Of a stretch of 20,538 nt of DNA, positions 20,494-20,538 are shown one piece after another. The position numbers and the translations under genes are program-made. Under the pieces are notes generated by a model. That model was given only the letters and a program-made list of their open reading frames with translations. It ran no database searches and had not been told where the DNA came from. Origin of the DNA: Actinomycetota bacterium (GTDB taxonomy: Bacteria; Actinomycetota; Actinomycetes; Streptosporangiales; Streptosporangiaceae); contig QGUZ01000063.1 of assembly GCA_003242605.1 (NCBI GenBank), forward strand, positions 1 through 20,538, given 5' to 3'. Each line of letters begins with the position of its first letter. The stretch's first letter is position 1.

Positions 20494-20538
20494 ATTCCCG
20501 GGCGGGGGATGCCGGTCTGCGCATTCGTGAAAACCCTG
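20468..20538 (+). CDS. Possible start of a further gene, cut by the right edge
   Basis: ATG 20468 opens a frame that reads MSLPHDSRRIPGRGMPVCAF and is still open at the end, 23 codons. TAAACT (20458-20463) just before it could be a -10 only if the ATG belongs to another promoter layout, and the Shine-Dalgarno is poor (GTGAGG about 10 nt upstream). The start lies in the loop of the 19-bp inverted repeat. I do not recognise the product; it may not be a gene. Confidence 0.2.

Noticed and set aside
1..20538. Search for tRNA, rRNA, CRISPR arrays, insertion sequences and phage genes.
   Set aside because: No regular spaced repeats, transposase or integrase motifs, or recognisable tRNA/rRNA sequences were seen by eye on either strand.

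Overview
The window is very GC-rich DNA. Its genes use G or C almost always in the third codon position, start often at GTG or TTG, and overlap by 4 bp where they are coupled. With the gene families present (an ABC sugar importer without its own ATPase, a secreted D,D-peptidase of the Streptomyces K15 type, a CYP/3Fe-4S ferredoxin pair, a CopD-CtaG fusion, an actinobacterial BpsA-like protein) this points to a filamentous actinomycete. I lean towards the Streptosporangiales/Streptomyces side, but the genus is a guess. It looks like an ordinary chromosomal segment: no IS element, phage gene, tRNA, rRNA or CRISPR array is visible.

Layout. 1-3168 (minus) is a CUT1 carbohydrate ABC operon: lipoprotein binding protein, then two permeases, joined by GTGA and ATGA overlaps, the last gene running off the left edge. 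3415-6107 (minus) holds a GNAT acetyltransferase, a small membrane protein and an exported two-part SGNH hydrolase. Divergent from these, 6365-7198 (plus) encodes a multi-helix membrane protein related to the transmembrane part of small mechanosensitive channels. It ends in a short tandem repeat and a strong hairpin shared with a convergent 103-aa protein of unknown function (7378-7689, minus).

From 7841 an AT-richer promoter-like patch and a structured leader of about 200 nt precede a secreted D-Ala-D-Ala carboxypeptidase (8097-9011). The leader has partial resemblance to the c-di-AMP (ydaO-type) riboswitch. After a 566-bp stretch with no convincing gene come a ribokinase-like PfkB kinase and a PhzF-family isomerase (9578-11418, TTGA overlap), then a cytochrome P450 with its own 3Fe-4S ferredoxin (11528-12960), and a convergent GlcG/HbpS-like protein (minus).

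The right part holds an APH-fold phosphotransferase (13540-14631), a secreted TIGR03118-type beta-propeller-like protein (14815-15957), a convergent protein of the bis-aminopropyl spermidine synthase family with an altered signature motif (16427-18172, minus), and a divergent CopD-CtaG fusion whose CtaG half has lost several usual histidines (18383-20359). The last 180 bases are AT-richer and contain a 19-bp near-perfect inverted repeat that overlaps a possible start of a further gene.

Functional links I can support are the ABC importer subunits, the kinase/PhzF coupling and the P450/ferredoxin pair. The most interesting leads are the leader of the D,D-peptidase, the altered BpsA-like enzyme, the degenerate CtaG domain, and several unexplained inverted repeats next to start codons.
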